A stretch of 14,259 bases of DNA from assembly GCA_900553635.1 (NCBI GenBank), contig USDU01000045.1, forward strand, positions 1 to 14,259, read 5' to 3'. Under the pieces are notes generated by a model, which had not been told where the DNA came from, did no database searches, and saw nothing but the letters and a program-made list of their open reading frames with translations. Below, one piece after another: positions 7,103 through 14,259 of the stretch (positions within the stretch are counted from its first letter, which is position 1; each line of letters opens with the position of its first letter). The stretch is from an uncultured Lachnospiraceae bacterium (GTDB taxonomy: Bacteria > Bacillota_A > Clostridia > Lachnospirales > Lachnospiraceae). Both the position numbers and the translations under genes were made by a program.

Positions 7103-9454
7103 CTAAATCATTTTTCTCTCTTTTGCCTCTGCGATAGCCGCTGTTTTATTTTTCACGCCTAATTTCCTGTAAGTTTCCCGGCTGTGGTATTTCACTGTAG
7201 CTTCTGACAGCTTCATTTTTTCCGCAATGGCCGCTGAGGAAAGCCCCTCGGACTGATATTTCAAAATTTTTACCGCATTTTCACTCAGAATAATTTCATC
7301 TTCCTGTCTGCCGCCAAGATACCGCGGATAAAATTCCTTCATCTGTCCGCATTCTTCCAGCACCTGCTTACGGAATGAGCGATCCTTCCAAGTCGGTTCT
7401 CCTTCTTCAAGCATCGAAAGCAGAACGCTCCCTTCCCTGCTCAACAGTCTCACAAAATGATAGCTTTCTGCCTGACTGACGCATGCCTGCAGATTCTCCC
7501 GCCATTCCTCCTGTCCGGTTCGGTACTGCACCACTGCCAGAAGAAGATGCAGCTCCATCAGAATGTAGGTCCGATTCATGGTTTCCGCGTAATAAAGCAG
7601 CTGCTGCAACAGACAATACGCTTCTTCATAACGCTTCTGTTGAATATACACGCGTGTCTTGGTCAGATAACGAAAACGTTCCAGGATACTGAATTCCAGC
7701 GTCTCGTCAGGCGCCTGCTCCATCCAGGACGCCCCGTCATTTCCCTGATAAAGGGAAATCCGGCATAGAAAGGCATCGATATTTGTCAGTAAATTCGGCG
7801 CTTCCTTTTCCGCGCGCGTCCGAAAGCCTGCAAGGGATGCCGCTGCCCCTTCCGCATTATTTTTCAGCACCGACAACCAGGCCAGTGTCCCAATGCCCAC
7901 GAATACCTGATCCAGTTTTCCGCCGCTTTCGGCCTCCATTTTTCCTTTTTCCGCCTGAGAATATATCTCAAAGGTGTCCTCGCCTTTTTCCAGAAAACTC
8001 TCTGCCAGTATCAGTGACACTAAGCCTTTCCCATATTTTCCCAGAATAAATTCAACAGGCTTTCCGATACTCACCACCATTTCCCGTTCTTTTCTGCTCC
8101 ATTCGCAGAAATCCTTCCCGCCATTCATCATGGAAGGCAGATTACTGGTCACAGACAGATCCGGGAGCGTACTTCTCCACTCACGCAGAAACAGATCCGC
8201 ATTTTTAATTAAATCAATCATATCCATGCTTCCCCGATGGGGCAGCGCAATTTTCAGATATATCAGCCGGCTTCTGGCTTCCCTTCGCTGGCCGCCTGTG
8301 TGCGTATCTGCATACTGCTCCAATGCCTGATACCATCGCTCGCTCTCCTCGATGTTCATAAGCATGGAGTGCAACAGACTCATCCCCGCCATCAGCGCAG
8401 GACTCTCCTCTATGATTTGTTCCGGCAGTTCCAGATAATAGCGGCGCAGTTCATAATACCACCCGCTGGACGGATTTTTATTTGCATTGGAAATCAGAAG
8501 TCGCGAAATGCTCTCCATATCCCGGCACTCCTCATACATGGACAGCGCTTCCGGTATCTGATTCTCCAATTCATAGTATAATCCGGCAGTATAATAAAGC
8601 CGGCGGATTTGTTCCAGCGTTTTCTTTCTGCCCAGTCTCTGACGCATGGATTTCCGCATGGGCCAGCGGCATTTCCAGACACCGTCCACTCCGGCTGTCT
8701 CAAAGAAATTGCCGGTTTCTTCTGCCTTGGCGATCACTTTCTCCACATCGCTTCGACCGGTCAGCATAGCCGCCAACCTGATTGTAAAGGTCTCCACGAT
8801 GCAGATGTTCATAAAGAATTCCTGTAGCTCCACATCCCATTGCTCATATACATGGCTTTCCAGATAATCCCATTCACGTTTCTGGGTACGTTCCAGATCG
8901 CCCTTTTCCATGGCAAAGAAAAGCAACGAAAGCGGATTGCCGCCGCCCATTCTCCATGCCCTCTCATGGAGCTCGTCCGGAAGACAGATCCCGTACTGCT
9001 CCAGGTATGCACGCTGTTCTTCAATGGAAAAGAGAAAATCGGATTCTTCTATTTCCACAAAGATGTATTTGGTACGCAGGGTGAGCAGCCAACGGGGGAA
9101 GGGACAGCGCGCAATCAGAATCAGCCAGACATCTTCCCGTCCCAACAATTCCTGAATCACCTTATAATAGGCCTCCCGTTCTTCCACGCCTGTCACACTC
9201 TGCAGGTCGTCAATAACGACCGTATGCTCCACGCCCTGCTCCCGGACCGCGATCTGACTGGCTTCCGTCTCTGCCGCACTGTAGTAAATGCATCGCTTCA
9301 TATTCAGATTATGGATAATCAGTGATGTCTTTCCCACTCCGGTTACGCCATACAGATACAACGGCGTCCGAAACCGCCGGCCCGACCGAAGCTTCCGCAC
9401 CGCTTTCTCCGGGCAGATGTATTTATCATCGGTGGTTTTGGTGTTCTTTGACAT
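7103..9454 (-). CDS. MalT/LAL-type LuxR-family transcriptional regulator (STAND ATPase, helical repeats, C-terminal HTH)
   Basis: This 783-residue protein has the layout of large ATP-binding LuxR regulators, which bind ATP and an inducer, oligomerise and activate transcription. The P-loop is GVTGVGKT (residues 36-43) and Walker B is TVVIDDLQ (78-85). The stretch PRWLLTLRTKY followed by EESDFLFSIEE matches the conserved arginine and sensor region of MalT-like NTPases. The middle is alpha-helical TPR-like sequence. The last 65 residues are a LuxR helix-turn-helix (GLSSAAIAEKMKLSEATVKYH, then KLGVKNKTAAI). I chose the ATG at 9454 because AAAGGAGGA stands 7-8 nt upstream; the frame extends 40 codons further but crosses the promoter and lacks such a site. 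The gene lies directly upstream of the adhesin and is a good candidate for its activator. The inducer is unknown. Confidence 0.9.
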   Translation of the reverse strand: MSKNTKTTDDKYICPEKAVRKLRSGRRFRTPLYLYGVTGVGKTSLIIHNLNMKRCIYYSAAETEASQIAVREQGVEHTVVIDDLQSVTGVEEREAYYKVIQELLGREDVWLILIARCPFPRWLLTLRTKYIFVEIEESDFLFSIEEQRAYLEQYGICLPDELHERAWRMGGGNPLSLLFFAMEKGDLERTQKREWDYLESHVYEQWDVELQEFFMNICIVETFTIRLAAMLTGRSDVEKVIAKAEETGNFFETAGVDGVWKCRWPMRKSMRQRLGRKKTLEQIRRLYYTAGLYYELENQIPEALSMYEECRDMESISRLLISNANKNPSSGWYYELRRYYLELPEQIIEESPALMAGMSLLHSMLMNIEESERWYQALEQYADTHTGGQRREARSRLIYLKIALPHRGSMDMIDLIKNADLFLREWRSTLPDLSVTSNLPSMMNGGKDFCEWSRKEREMVVSIGKPVEFILGKYGKGLVSLILAESFLEKGEDTFEIYSQAEKGKMEAESGGKLDQVFVGIGTLAWLSVLKNNAEGAAASLAGFRTRAEKEAPNLLTNIDAFLCRISLYQGNDGASWMEQAPDETLEFSILERFRYLTKTRVYIQQKRYEEAYCLLQQLLYYAETMNRTYILMELHLLLAVVQYRTGQEEWRENLQACVSQAESYHFVRLLSREGSVLLSMLEEGEPTWKDRSFRKQVLEECGQMKEFYPRYLGGRQEDEIILSENAVKILKYQSEGLSSAAIAEKMKLSEATVKYHSRETYRKLGVKNKTAAIAEAKERKMI

Positions 9455-9484
9455 GGCAGATTCCTCCTTTCCCGCTATGATAGT

Positions 9485-9493
9485 ATTATAACA
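9485..9493 (-). promoter_or_regulatory. Extended -10 promoter of the LuxR-type regulator gene
   Basis: On the minus strand TG-T-TATAAT (9493-9485) is a perfect extended -10 element about 30 nt before the ATG at 9454. The -35 position is poor (TGTCCT at 17 bp), as is usual for extended -10 promoters. Upstream, ACTAT at 9513-9517 and ATAGT at 9526-9530 form a short inverted repeat that could bind a regulator but is weak evidence. The spacing to the subtilase stop (9534-9532) leaves a 77-bp gap with no clear terminator. Confidence 0.5.
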
Positions 9494-9531
9494 GATGCCG
9501 CAGGCAGAGGACACTATTCGAAAGGATAGTT

Positions 9532-11265
9532 TTATATTTCGGGAAGACTTTGTTTTATGCAGAGGGCTCCCCACCCCACCTGCGGATTCGGATACTCCGA
9601 AAAGGCCGACAGGGACCGGGTGCCTTTCTTTAGGTAGGCAATGGCCTTTTCACCGTATAGGTAGGGGTCGTAGCCGTCTGTGATGCCCCACTCCATCAGA
9701 AGGGCGGACGCACCGGTGACGAAGGGGGTGGCGAAGGATGTGCCGGTGGCTTCGGCGTAGGTGCCACCGAGGGCGGTGGTGAGAACACGGACGCCCGGGG
9801 CAACGAGAATCGGTTTCTCACGAAGATCACGGGTGTTACCACGGCCGGAGAAATCGGCGTAAGTAAGGGTGCGGCTGTCATAAGCGCCGACGGCTGCGAC
9901 ACGGCGGGCGGTGGATGGAATCGTGAGGGTAGTGTCTGCAGATGGGTGTAAGAACCGGGTACCGCCGTTCAGGGCGACAGCGCTGGGGAGCCACAGGTGA
10001 TAGCGGCCATCGCGAATCTCGCCGGCGGACAGTTCAAGTGTCCAGATGCCAGTGTCCACGTAATCGCTCCGGGGCAGCAATTCCAGATAAATCTCCTGGG
10101 ACTGGCTGTAGGGCGAAGGTTCCCCGTAATACAGCAGAATCTCTGTCTCCTCCAGCAGAAAGCGCTGAGTCCCCAGAACCTTCTGGATTGGTCCGGCTCT
10201 TCTCCCGCCCGGACTTATCAGTGTGATATCAACTTCATCCAGATAGGATTTCCAGATCTGGATATTAAAAGCGGTTTCGTATTCGCCCACAGCCAGCTCT
10301 ATCATCTCCGACGTCTGTCGCCGCAGAACACCCGCAGTGTGCCCGGCTGCATACCCTTCATTTCCCGTACCGATACATATAACAGATTTCCAGACATTGG
10401 CGATGTCCGCAATATAGGTTTCCAGAAGGGATGTGCCGTCATGAGCTCCATAGGTATTGCCGATACTGATATTCACTGCCACGGGCAGGCGAAGCTCCAG
10501 TGCCTTTCGAATGCAGTAATCCAGCCCCTGCATCAGCTCCGTGGTCCTGGGGAAGCCGTCCTCCCGGGGCGTTCCCAGCTTCACGGCCAGGATCGGACTG
10601 CGGCTTGCGATTCCCCGGTAGCGTCCGCCGCTGGCCCGGCCATTGCCCGCCGCAATGCCGAGAACCTTGGTGCCATGGCCGCTTATGTCCCGGCTCGGCA
10701 CCAGGGCGTAACGCTGCGCCTCCGTCTCTGCCGTCAACGCTTCGTCGATCTCCTGCGCCGTATATTCCGTACCGATACGGTAGCCCTCCGGCGGTCTGCC
10801 TGGTATCGTCTGATCCCACAGCGCCACAATCCGCGTTGTACCATCCTCATTTCGAAAATCCGGGTGGGCGTAATCCACCCCCGAATCCAGCAGCGCCACC
10901 AGCACGCCCTCCCCGTACAGGCCATACTGCCCGCTTTGCACCGCTGTAATGCAGGAAGCTGTCTTTCCCTGATTTACAGAGAAAAACAGCCTCTTTGGTT
11001 TTTCGATATATTCTATTTCCGGAACGCCTACCAGAAGCTCCACCAGATTTTCCGGCACAAGCAGCACTGCATATTCATTCAGAAGCTCCGTCACCGTAAT
11101 GCCAGCCTGCTGAAGCTCATCCAGCGACCCGGAATATTTCACAATCAGCTCCCAGGTTTTTTCCGCACTGTCGAAGCCTACATCCAGATTTTCAGAGCGG
11201 GCGCGCTCCTGTGGGGTGGCATCCAGGGCCAGGTTCAGTACATTTTCTATGGTGGGATTGTTCAT
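9532..11265 (-). CDS. Subtilisin-like S8 serine protease, Csp (clostridial germination protease) type
   Basis: The 577-residue product is a subtilase with all catalytic residues visible: Asp127 in LLDSGVDYAHPDF, His197 in DISGHGTKVLGIA, oxyanion Asn302 in GTGNEG and Ser510 in TGTSFATPFVTGAS. The first ~100 residues look like the Csp pro-region, ending in IEYIEKPKRLFF. About 200 residues between Asn302 and Ser510 form a jelly-roll-like insertion, as in Csp proteases, which in Clostridium perfringens activate the spore cortex hydrolase SleC. There is no signal peptide, which fits a cytoplasmic or spore-packaged enzyme. The start at 11265 has only a weak GGTGA site. It lies between aroD and the regulator, with no other germination gene visible. 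Lachnospiraceae often carry several such paralogues, so a germination role here is inferred. Confidence 0.85.
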   Translation of the reverse strand: MNNPTIENVLNLALDATPQERARSENLDVGFDSAEKTWELIVKYSGSLDELQQAGITVTELLNEYAVLLVPENLVELLVGVPEIEYIEKPKRLFFSVNQGKTASCITAVQSGQYGLYGEGVLVALLDSGVDYAHPDFRNEDGTTRIVALWDQTIPGRPPEGYRIGTEYTAQEIDEALTAETEAQRYALVPSRDISGHGTKVLGIAAGNGRASGGRYRGIASRSPILAVKLGTPREDGFPRTTELMQGLDYCIRKALELRLPVAVNISIGNTYGAHDGTSLLETYIADIANVWKSVICIGTGNEGYAAGHTAGVLRRQTSEMIELAVGEYETAFNIQIWKSYLDEVDITLISPGGRRAGPIQKVLGTQRFLLEETEILLYYGEPSPYSQSQEIYLELLPRSDYVDTGIWTLELSAGEIRDGRYHLWLPSAVALNGGTRFLHPSADTTLTIPSTARRVAAVGAYDSRTLTYADFSGRGNTRDLREKPILVAPGVRVLTTALGGTYAEATGTSFATPFVTGASALLMEWGITDGYDPYLYGEKAIAYLKKGTRSLSAFSEYPNPQVGWGALCIKQSLPEI

Positions 11266-11410
11266 TAAATCACCACATTTTCTATTTCTTATTCACAGAT
11301 TATGCACGATCTATACCTGGCTCCCTATTTTGCCATCTATTATTTTAGAAAAAAATATCTTATGCTTTTCTAATTCCATCAAAAGTCAGAGCAGCAGATA
11401 TAAAAGCCTC
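11266..11410 (-). promoter_or_regulatory. AT-rich gap upstream of the protease gene with an inverted repeat
   Basis: The 145-bp gap between aroD and the protease is much richer in A and T than its flanks. TTAGAAAA (11345-11352) and TTTTCTAA (11366-11373) form a perfect 8-bp inverted repeat with a 13-bp spacer. It is too AT-rich for a confident terminator and could be an operator. A possible promoter on the minus strand is TTGATG, 17 bp, GATATT; it overlaps the repeat but the match is poor. I cannot say whether the protease has its own promoter or is read through from aroD. Confidence 0.3.
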
Positions 11411-12172
11411 TCACTCCTGCTGCCGCAGCACCTCCAGCGCCATCTTAAGCTCCGGCACGCTCACCTGCCCCGGCGCGGAAGCTACGCCTGCACTTCCGAA
11501 GGTCATAACAGAGCCGAAGACTTCTCCTGCCAGACGGCTCACCGCTCCTTTTGCTCCCATGGACATGGTGACAACGGGCTGCTTTGCATACTGCTCCTTC
11601 ATTTCCCAAGTGGCAGACAAAAGAGTCAGTACGTCGCCTGCGTCCCGGGGCATCGCAGCCAGCTTCAGCAGATCCGCGCCGCAGTCCTGCATCCGGGTCA
11701 GCCGCTCGATAATTTCCTCTTTTGCAGGCGTCTTTTCGAAATCATGGCTGGACGCAATGACTCTGATCCCTTTTTTTCTGGCCTCCTCACAGATATCCCG
11801 GAGCAGCGCCTCTCCCCGGAACAGTTCCACGTCAATCAGATCCGCCTGCCCGGACGCCAGCACAGTCCGCAGAAATTCCGCATAAGCTTCAGCGCCGATA
11901 CTCTGCTCACCGCCTTCTTCCTTTGTGCGGAAAGTCACAAGAAGCGGAAGTTCACCCAGCTCTCCGCGCAGCCGCTCCAACATTTCTTCCAGTTTTTTCC
12001 TGTCGAATACCTCTTCATACCAGTCGGCGCGCCACTCCGCCAGATCCGGCTTCGCCGCTTTCAGCTCTGCCGTCCGCAGCGCAATCTCCTCTCTGGTGCG
12101 GCCCGTTATCGGAACGCAGATCTTCGGCCTTCCTTCTCCAAAAACAATCTTTCTTATTTTCACTTGATTCAT
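11411..12172 (-). CDS. aroD: Type I 3-dehydroquinate dehydratase
   Basis: This cytosolic enzyme of the shikimate pathway converts 3-dehydroquinate to 3-dehydroshikimate through a Schiff base. The 253 residues match the usual length of the type I family, and the key residues fall at the numbers familiar from the Salmonella enzyme: Glu46 and Arg48 in EWRADWY, Arg82 in TFRTKEEGG, His143 in ASSHDF, Schiff-base Lys170 in LLKLAAMP, Arg213 in AVSRLAGEVFGS and Gln236 in SAPGQ. The protein looks fully active. The start at 12172 has AGGAG 8 nt upstream. No other shikimate gene is in the window, so it is a stand-alone aroD here. It is divergent from the S1 gene. Confidence 0.96.
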   Translation of the reverse strand: MNQVKIRKIVFGEGRPKICVPITGRTREEIALRTAELKAAKPDLAEWRADWYEEVFDRKKLEEMLERLRGELGELPLLVTFRTKEEGGEQSIGAEAYAEFLRTVLASGQADLIDVELFRGEALLRDICEEARKKGIRVIASSHDFEKTPAKEEIIERLTRMQDCGADLLKLAAMPRDAGDVLTLLSATWEMKEQYAKQPVVTMSMGAKGAVSRLAGEVFGSVMTFGSAGVASAPGQVSVPELKMALEVLRQQE

Positions 12173-12193
12173 CTATTTTTCTCCTGATTTCGT

Positions 12194-12222
12194 TTGCTTT
12201 TTGCACCATTTTACCATATAAT
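12194..12222 (+). promoter_or_regulatory. Probable sigma-A promoter of the S1-domain gene
   Basis: A perfect -10 TATAAT (12217-12222) follows a 17-bp spacer from a partial -35 TTGCTT (12194-12199). It stands about 75 nt before the chosen ATG at 12296 and would give a leader of about 65 nt. No strong hairpin was seen in that leader. Confidence 0.55.
12208..12216 (-). promoter_or_regulatory. aroD: Probable extended -10 promoter of aroD
   Basis: On the minus strand TG-G-TAAAAT (12216-12208) forms an extended -10 element 36 nt before the aroD ATG, giving a short leader that contains AGGAG. The hexamer matches TATAAT at 5 of 6 positions; the -35 is weak (TGTCCA). It lies within the spacer of the plus-strand S1 promoter, so the two promoters overlap physically. 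Confidence 0.4.
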
Positions 12223-12295
12223 AGAAGTATTGGACAGCGGATTTCTCAGAAATCTGTCTGTAATCTGAATTTTATAGGAAATGAGGTATTGGGAA

Positions 12296-13000
12296 ATGGA
12301 AGAAAAAACAACAATGGACGATTTCAAGGAAGAGCTGGAGGCTTCCTTCCAGGATACACAGGAGAATGATGCGGCTGACATCACAGATCCGGCGTGGCAG
12401 ACTCTGGTACAGTATCTGGAGGACAAGACCGTTCTCACCGTAAAAATCGGCGGCATTGTCAAGTCCGGCGTAGTCGCTTACGTAGAAGGAATCCGCGGCT
12501 TTATCCCGGCTTCCAAGCTTTCTCTTGGCTATGTGGAGAACCTGGAGGACTGGCTGAATAAGAAGATCCAGGTACAGGTTATCACCGCAGATCCGGAGAA
12601 CCAGAAGCTGGTTCTCTCCGCAAGAGAGCTGCTTCGCGAGAAGGCTGCCGAGGAGCGTCGGTCAAAGCTGGCCAGCGTACAGGTCGGTCTGGTAACGGAA
12701 GGAAAGGTCGAGAGCATCCAGCCCTACGGCGCATTCATCGATCTGGGCGACGGTCTCTCCGGACTGGTTCACGTATCCCAGATTTCTGAGAAGCGCATCA
12801 AGAGCCCGGATGTGGTGCTGAAGGTCGGCGACACCGTAAAGGTAAAGGTTATCGCTATCAAGGACGGCAAGCTGTCCCTGAGCATGAAGGCGCTGAACGA
12901 AACCGCTGCGGAAGATCTTCCGGAAGAAAAAATCGAAATCCCGAAGGCGGAGGAGCTGACCACCACCCTGGGAGACCTTTTCAAGAATATTAAGCTGTAA
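12296..13000 (+). CDS. Two-domain S1 RNA-binding protein (ribosomal protein S1-like)
   Basis: The 234-residue protein has two S1 OB-fold domains. The first, at about 36-110, is degenerate (GGIVKSGVVAYVEGIRGFIP, then DPENQKLVLS). The second, at about 128-200, is canonical (VTEGKVESIQPYGAFIDLGDG, then GLVHVSQIS and DGKLSLSMKAL). Low-copy S1 proteins of this kind in Clostridia are annotated as S1-like and probably bind RNA at the ribosome or in mRNA turnover, but they are much shorter than the six-domain E. coli S1. I chose the ATG at 12296 because GAGG lies 9 nt upstream; an in-frame ATG at 12281 has its AGGAA too close. It is monocistronic, ending in a strong terminator. The acidic tail may mediate protein contacts. 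Confidence 0.9.
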   Translation: MEEKTTMDDFKEELEASFQDTQENDAADITDPAWQTLVQYLEDKTVLTVKIGGIVKSGVVAYVEGIRGFIPASKLSLGYVENLEDWLNKKIQVQVITADPENQKLVLSARELLREKAAEERRSKLASVQVGLVTEGKVESIQPYGAFIDLGDGLSGLVHVSQISEKRIKSPDVVLKVGDTVKVKVIAIKDGKLSLSMKALNETAAEDLPEEKIEIPKAEELTTTLGDLFKNIKL

Positions 13001-13011
13001 AAAACAGAAGT

Positions 13012-13046
13012 AAAAAGCGAAGGCATTTTGGATGCCTTCGCTTTTT
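13012..13046. terminator. Strong bidirectional rho-independent terminator
   Basis: A perfect 15-bp stem (13012-13026 with 13032-13046) encloses the 5-nt loop TTTGG. The core GCGAAGGCAT/ATGCCTTCGC is flanked by five A on the left and five T on the right, so it works as a U-tract hairpin in both directions. It lies between the stop of the S1 gene (13000) and the stop of the convergent DUF3592-like gene (13075) and should end both transcripts. Confidence 0.95.
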
Positions 13047-13074
13047 GCTTCTATTTGATTCTGGATATTCGGTA

Positions 13075-13611
13075 TCAGGAAATAGAGACCTGACCGGTGA
13101 AGGTCATAATGCCGAACCACAGCAGGAACACAGCAAAAACGAAGAAAAGGAATCCGCCGAAAACGGGCTTTCGAGGTCTGTCCTCCGTAATGCGGTCGGG
13201 CTGCTTGGGGTCATAATATCCCACCACCTGCCGCCCCAGCTCCCGCTTGCCGGACAACGTCTGACGGCTTGCGTAGCGGTAGGTCCTGCCATTTACAGTG
13301 TACTCATAGGTTGGAAGATAGACCGTCTCCCGACGCAGCCGATCACTGCCGTCCTCCTGGTGCTCCCACCTTTCATCGACCGATTCCTCGATCCATACCA
13401 CCTTCATCATCGTGGTGCCCGTGTACCGCCGCACGTCATCCTTGTATCCCTTCCATGCGCCTTTCCGCTGGCGGACCCCGAGCCATGCCACCAGTACAGC
13501 CCCGAGAACAAAGCCGGTTCCCGCTGTAATATATCGCGTATATTCCACGGGCCATGCCACAAGCACTACCGCAAGAATGAAACCAATCACGATTACTTTC
13601 ATATTCTTCAT
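13075..13611 (-). CDS. DUF3592-like membrane protein
   Basis: The 178-residue protein has two N-terminal membrane helices (about 5-20 and 28-45), a central soluble part and a C-terminal helix (about 151-170). The soluble part reads YLPTYEYTVNGRTYRY and later VVGYYDPKQPDR, the pattern of DUF3592 proteins: a beta domain carrying a Y-D-P-x-x-P signature next to membrane helices. The function of this family is unknown to me. I chose ATG 13611 because AAGGAGG stands just 4 nt upstream; a second Met three codons on is also possible. The open frame extends far upstream but crosses the neighbouring gene. It is last in a minus-strand cluster and ends at the terminator. Confidence 0.75.
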   Translation of the reverse strand: MKNMKVIVIGFILAVVLVAWPVEYTRYITAGTGFVLGAVLVAWLGVRQRKGAWKGYKDDVRRYTGTTMMKVVWIEESVDERWEHQEDGSDRLRRETVYLPTYEYTVNGRTYRYASRQTLSGKRELGRQVVGYYDPKQPDRITEDRPRKPVFGGFLFFVFAVFLLWFGIMTFTGQVSIS

Positions 13612-13649
13612 ACGTCCTCCTTCCTGCCGCCATGGGCGGGGCTTCCTTT

Positions 13650-13844
13650 TTACGACACCGGCGGTTGGTTCCGCACGGCATCCACAAACAAAATAGTCAG
13701 TCCGATATAAGCGGCACATACCACTGCCAGCAGGACGCAGAGCATAACGCAGACGATTTGAACCGGTTTCCGCAAGTAACGGTGTGAGAGAACACTCCCC
13801 AACATCGATAGCAACAGCAACATAACAGCGAGCCAAAAAGGCAT
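13650..13844 (-). CDS. Small two-helix membrane protein, family unknown
   Basis: The 64-residue product has two membrane helices, at about 3-19 (MPFWLAVMLLLLSMLG) and 28-54, joined by a basic loop (HRYLRKP). No family is recognised. The ATG at 13844 has GGGAGG 8 nt upstream; an in-frame GTG three codons earlier overlaps that site and is less likely. It sits 38 bp before the DUF3592-like gene and 14 bp after the DUF3137-like stop, so it is probably cotranscribed with both. The good ribosome site and typical spacing favour a real gene. Confidence 0.6.
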   Translation of the reverse strand: MPFWLAVMLLLLSMLGSVLSHRYLRKPVQIVCVMLCVLLAVVCAAYIGLTILFVDAVRNQPPVS

Positions 13845-13858
13845 ATGCCCCACCTCCC

Positions 13859-14259
13859 TTATACGCCGCGGAATACGTCGATCAAATCTGTGAACCAGCG
13901 CAGTTCACAGGCAAAGCGCCGGCGCAGCTGATCCGGCATCTCCCGACCCTTGCCGATATCAAAAAAACCGCGACCGCTGTGGACGGCAAGATACAGCCTG
14001 CCATCCGGATTGAGATTCACGGCAAATTTACCGAAGGAGGCATCTGCCAGTGCCAGGATCTGCTCGATGCAGCCGGGATTCAGGATGCAAAGGGCCGCCT
14101 GCGCATCGCCGCTGCTCAGATTAAATCGTTTATCAAACATCTCATTGCCTGTCTTGATCGTTCGGGCGTTGAACAGCTTATCCATTTTGTCCCGCGGCCA
14201 GATGGTCAGCCATGTAGGAAATTCCCGGTTCAACTCACTTAGCATCCACTGACCGGTAT
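13859..14259 (-). CDS. C-terminal part of a DUF3137-like protein (start beyond the window)
   Basis: The last 132 residues of the protein are present and the frame is open to the right edge. The stretch KTGNEMFDKRFNLSSGDAQA, then CILNPGCIEQILALAD, then LNPDGRLYLAVHSGRGFFDIG, resembles the C-terminal domain of DUF3137 proteins, where F-x-V/L-x-S-x-D-x-x-A is followed by a conserved L-x-P and a short beta hairpin. DUF3137 members usually have two N-terminal membrane helices and often sit near LemA; neither can be checked here. The internal Met at 14245 is probably not the start, because coding pattern continues through it. The homology call is by eye and moderately sure. Confidence 0.6.
   Translation of the reverse strand, partial: TGQWMLSELNREFPTWLTIWPRDKMDKLFNARTIKTGNEMFDKRFNLSSGDAQAALCILNPGCIEQILALADASFGKFAVNLNPDGRLYLAVHSGRGFFDIGKGREMPDQLRRRFACELRWFTDLIDVFRGV

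Noticed and set aside
9455..9574. 40-codon N-terminal extension of the LuxR-type regulator
   Set aside because: It would cross the extended -10 promoter and overlap the protease gene's end, while the ATG at 9454 has an excellent AAAGGAGGA site.
9997..11268. A 423-codon plus-strand open frame opposite the protease gene
   Set aside because: The minus strand here encodes a subtilase with all catalytic motifs; the plus frame has antisense-like composition and no motif.
11216..12187. A 323-codon plus-strand open frame opposite aroD
   Set aside because: aroD on the minus strand shows all active-site residues; the plus frame has no motif or ribosome site.
13612..13836. N-terminal extension of the DUF3592-like protein to 253 residues
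   Set aside because: It overlaps the small membrane-protein gene and has antisense-like composition; an AAGGAGG site marks the start at 13611.

Overview
The window looks like chromosomal DNA from a gut-type Lachnospiraceae or related Clostridia. The reasons are the balanced GC content, strong AGGAGG-type ribosome binding sites, a two-domain S1 protein typical of these bacteria, a Csp-type subtilase, and a giant VWA/Cna-B wall adhesin. Family names below come from reading motifs by eye; no database search was possible.

Layout from right to left. At 13075-14259 (minus) there is a tight cluster: the 3' end of a DUF3137-like gene, a 64-residue two-helix membrane protein, and a DUF3592-like membrane protein. 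A strong bidirectional terminator at 13012-13046 separates it from a convergent plus-strand gene for a two-domain S1 RNA-binding protein (12296-13000). That gene and aroD (type I 3-dehydroquinate dehydratase, minus) are divergent and share a short promoter region. Three minus-strand genes follow: a Csp-like S8 serine protease with an intact Asp/His/Ser triad (9532-11265), a 783-residue MalT/LAL-type LuxR regulator with an N-terminal P-loop (7103-9454), and a 2256-codon reading frame for a VWA/Cna-B surface adhesin (116-6886).

The regulator and adhesin form a plausible unit. The adhesin's likely sigma-A promoter begins at the regulator's stop codon, and the 17-bp spacer between its -35 and -10 holds a perfect 11-bp palindrome. 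A 177-nt leader follows, with a hairpin and a 39-codon reading frame that overlaps the adhesin start as ATGA.

The most unusual point is the left end. The adhesin is intact through a VPETG sortase-like motif (263-277). Its frame then continues for 48 residues that contain no Lys or Arg and no membrane anchor. Over the same bases the plus strand carries a more convincing coding stretch: a Tyr-rich segment followed by a Pro/Glu/Thr-rich linker typical of wall proteins. Two surface-protein genes therefore seem to be fused tail to tail at about 245-262, each cut where its sorting signal should begin. This could be a real rearrangement (inversion or deletion) or an assembly chimera. No CRISPR array, tRNA, rRNA, transposase or recombinase gene was seen.
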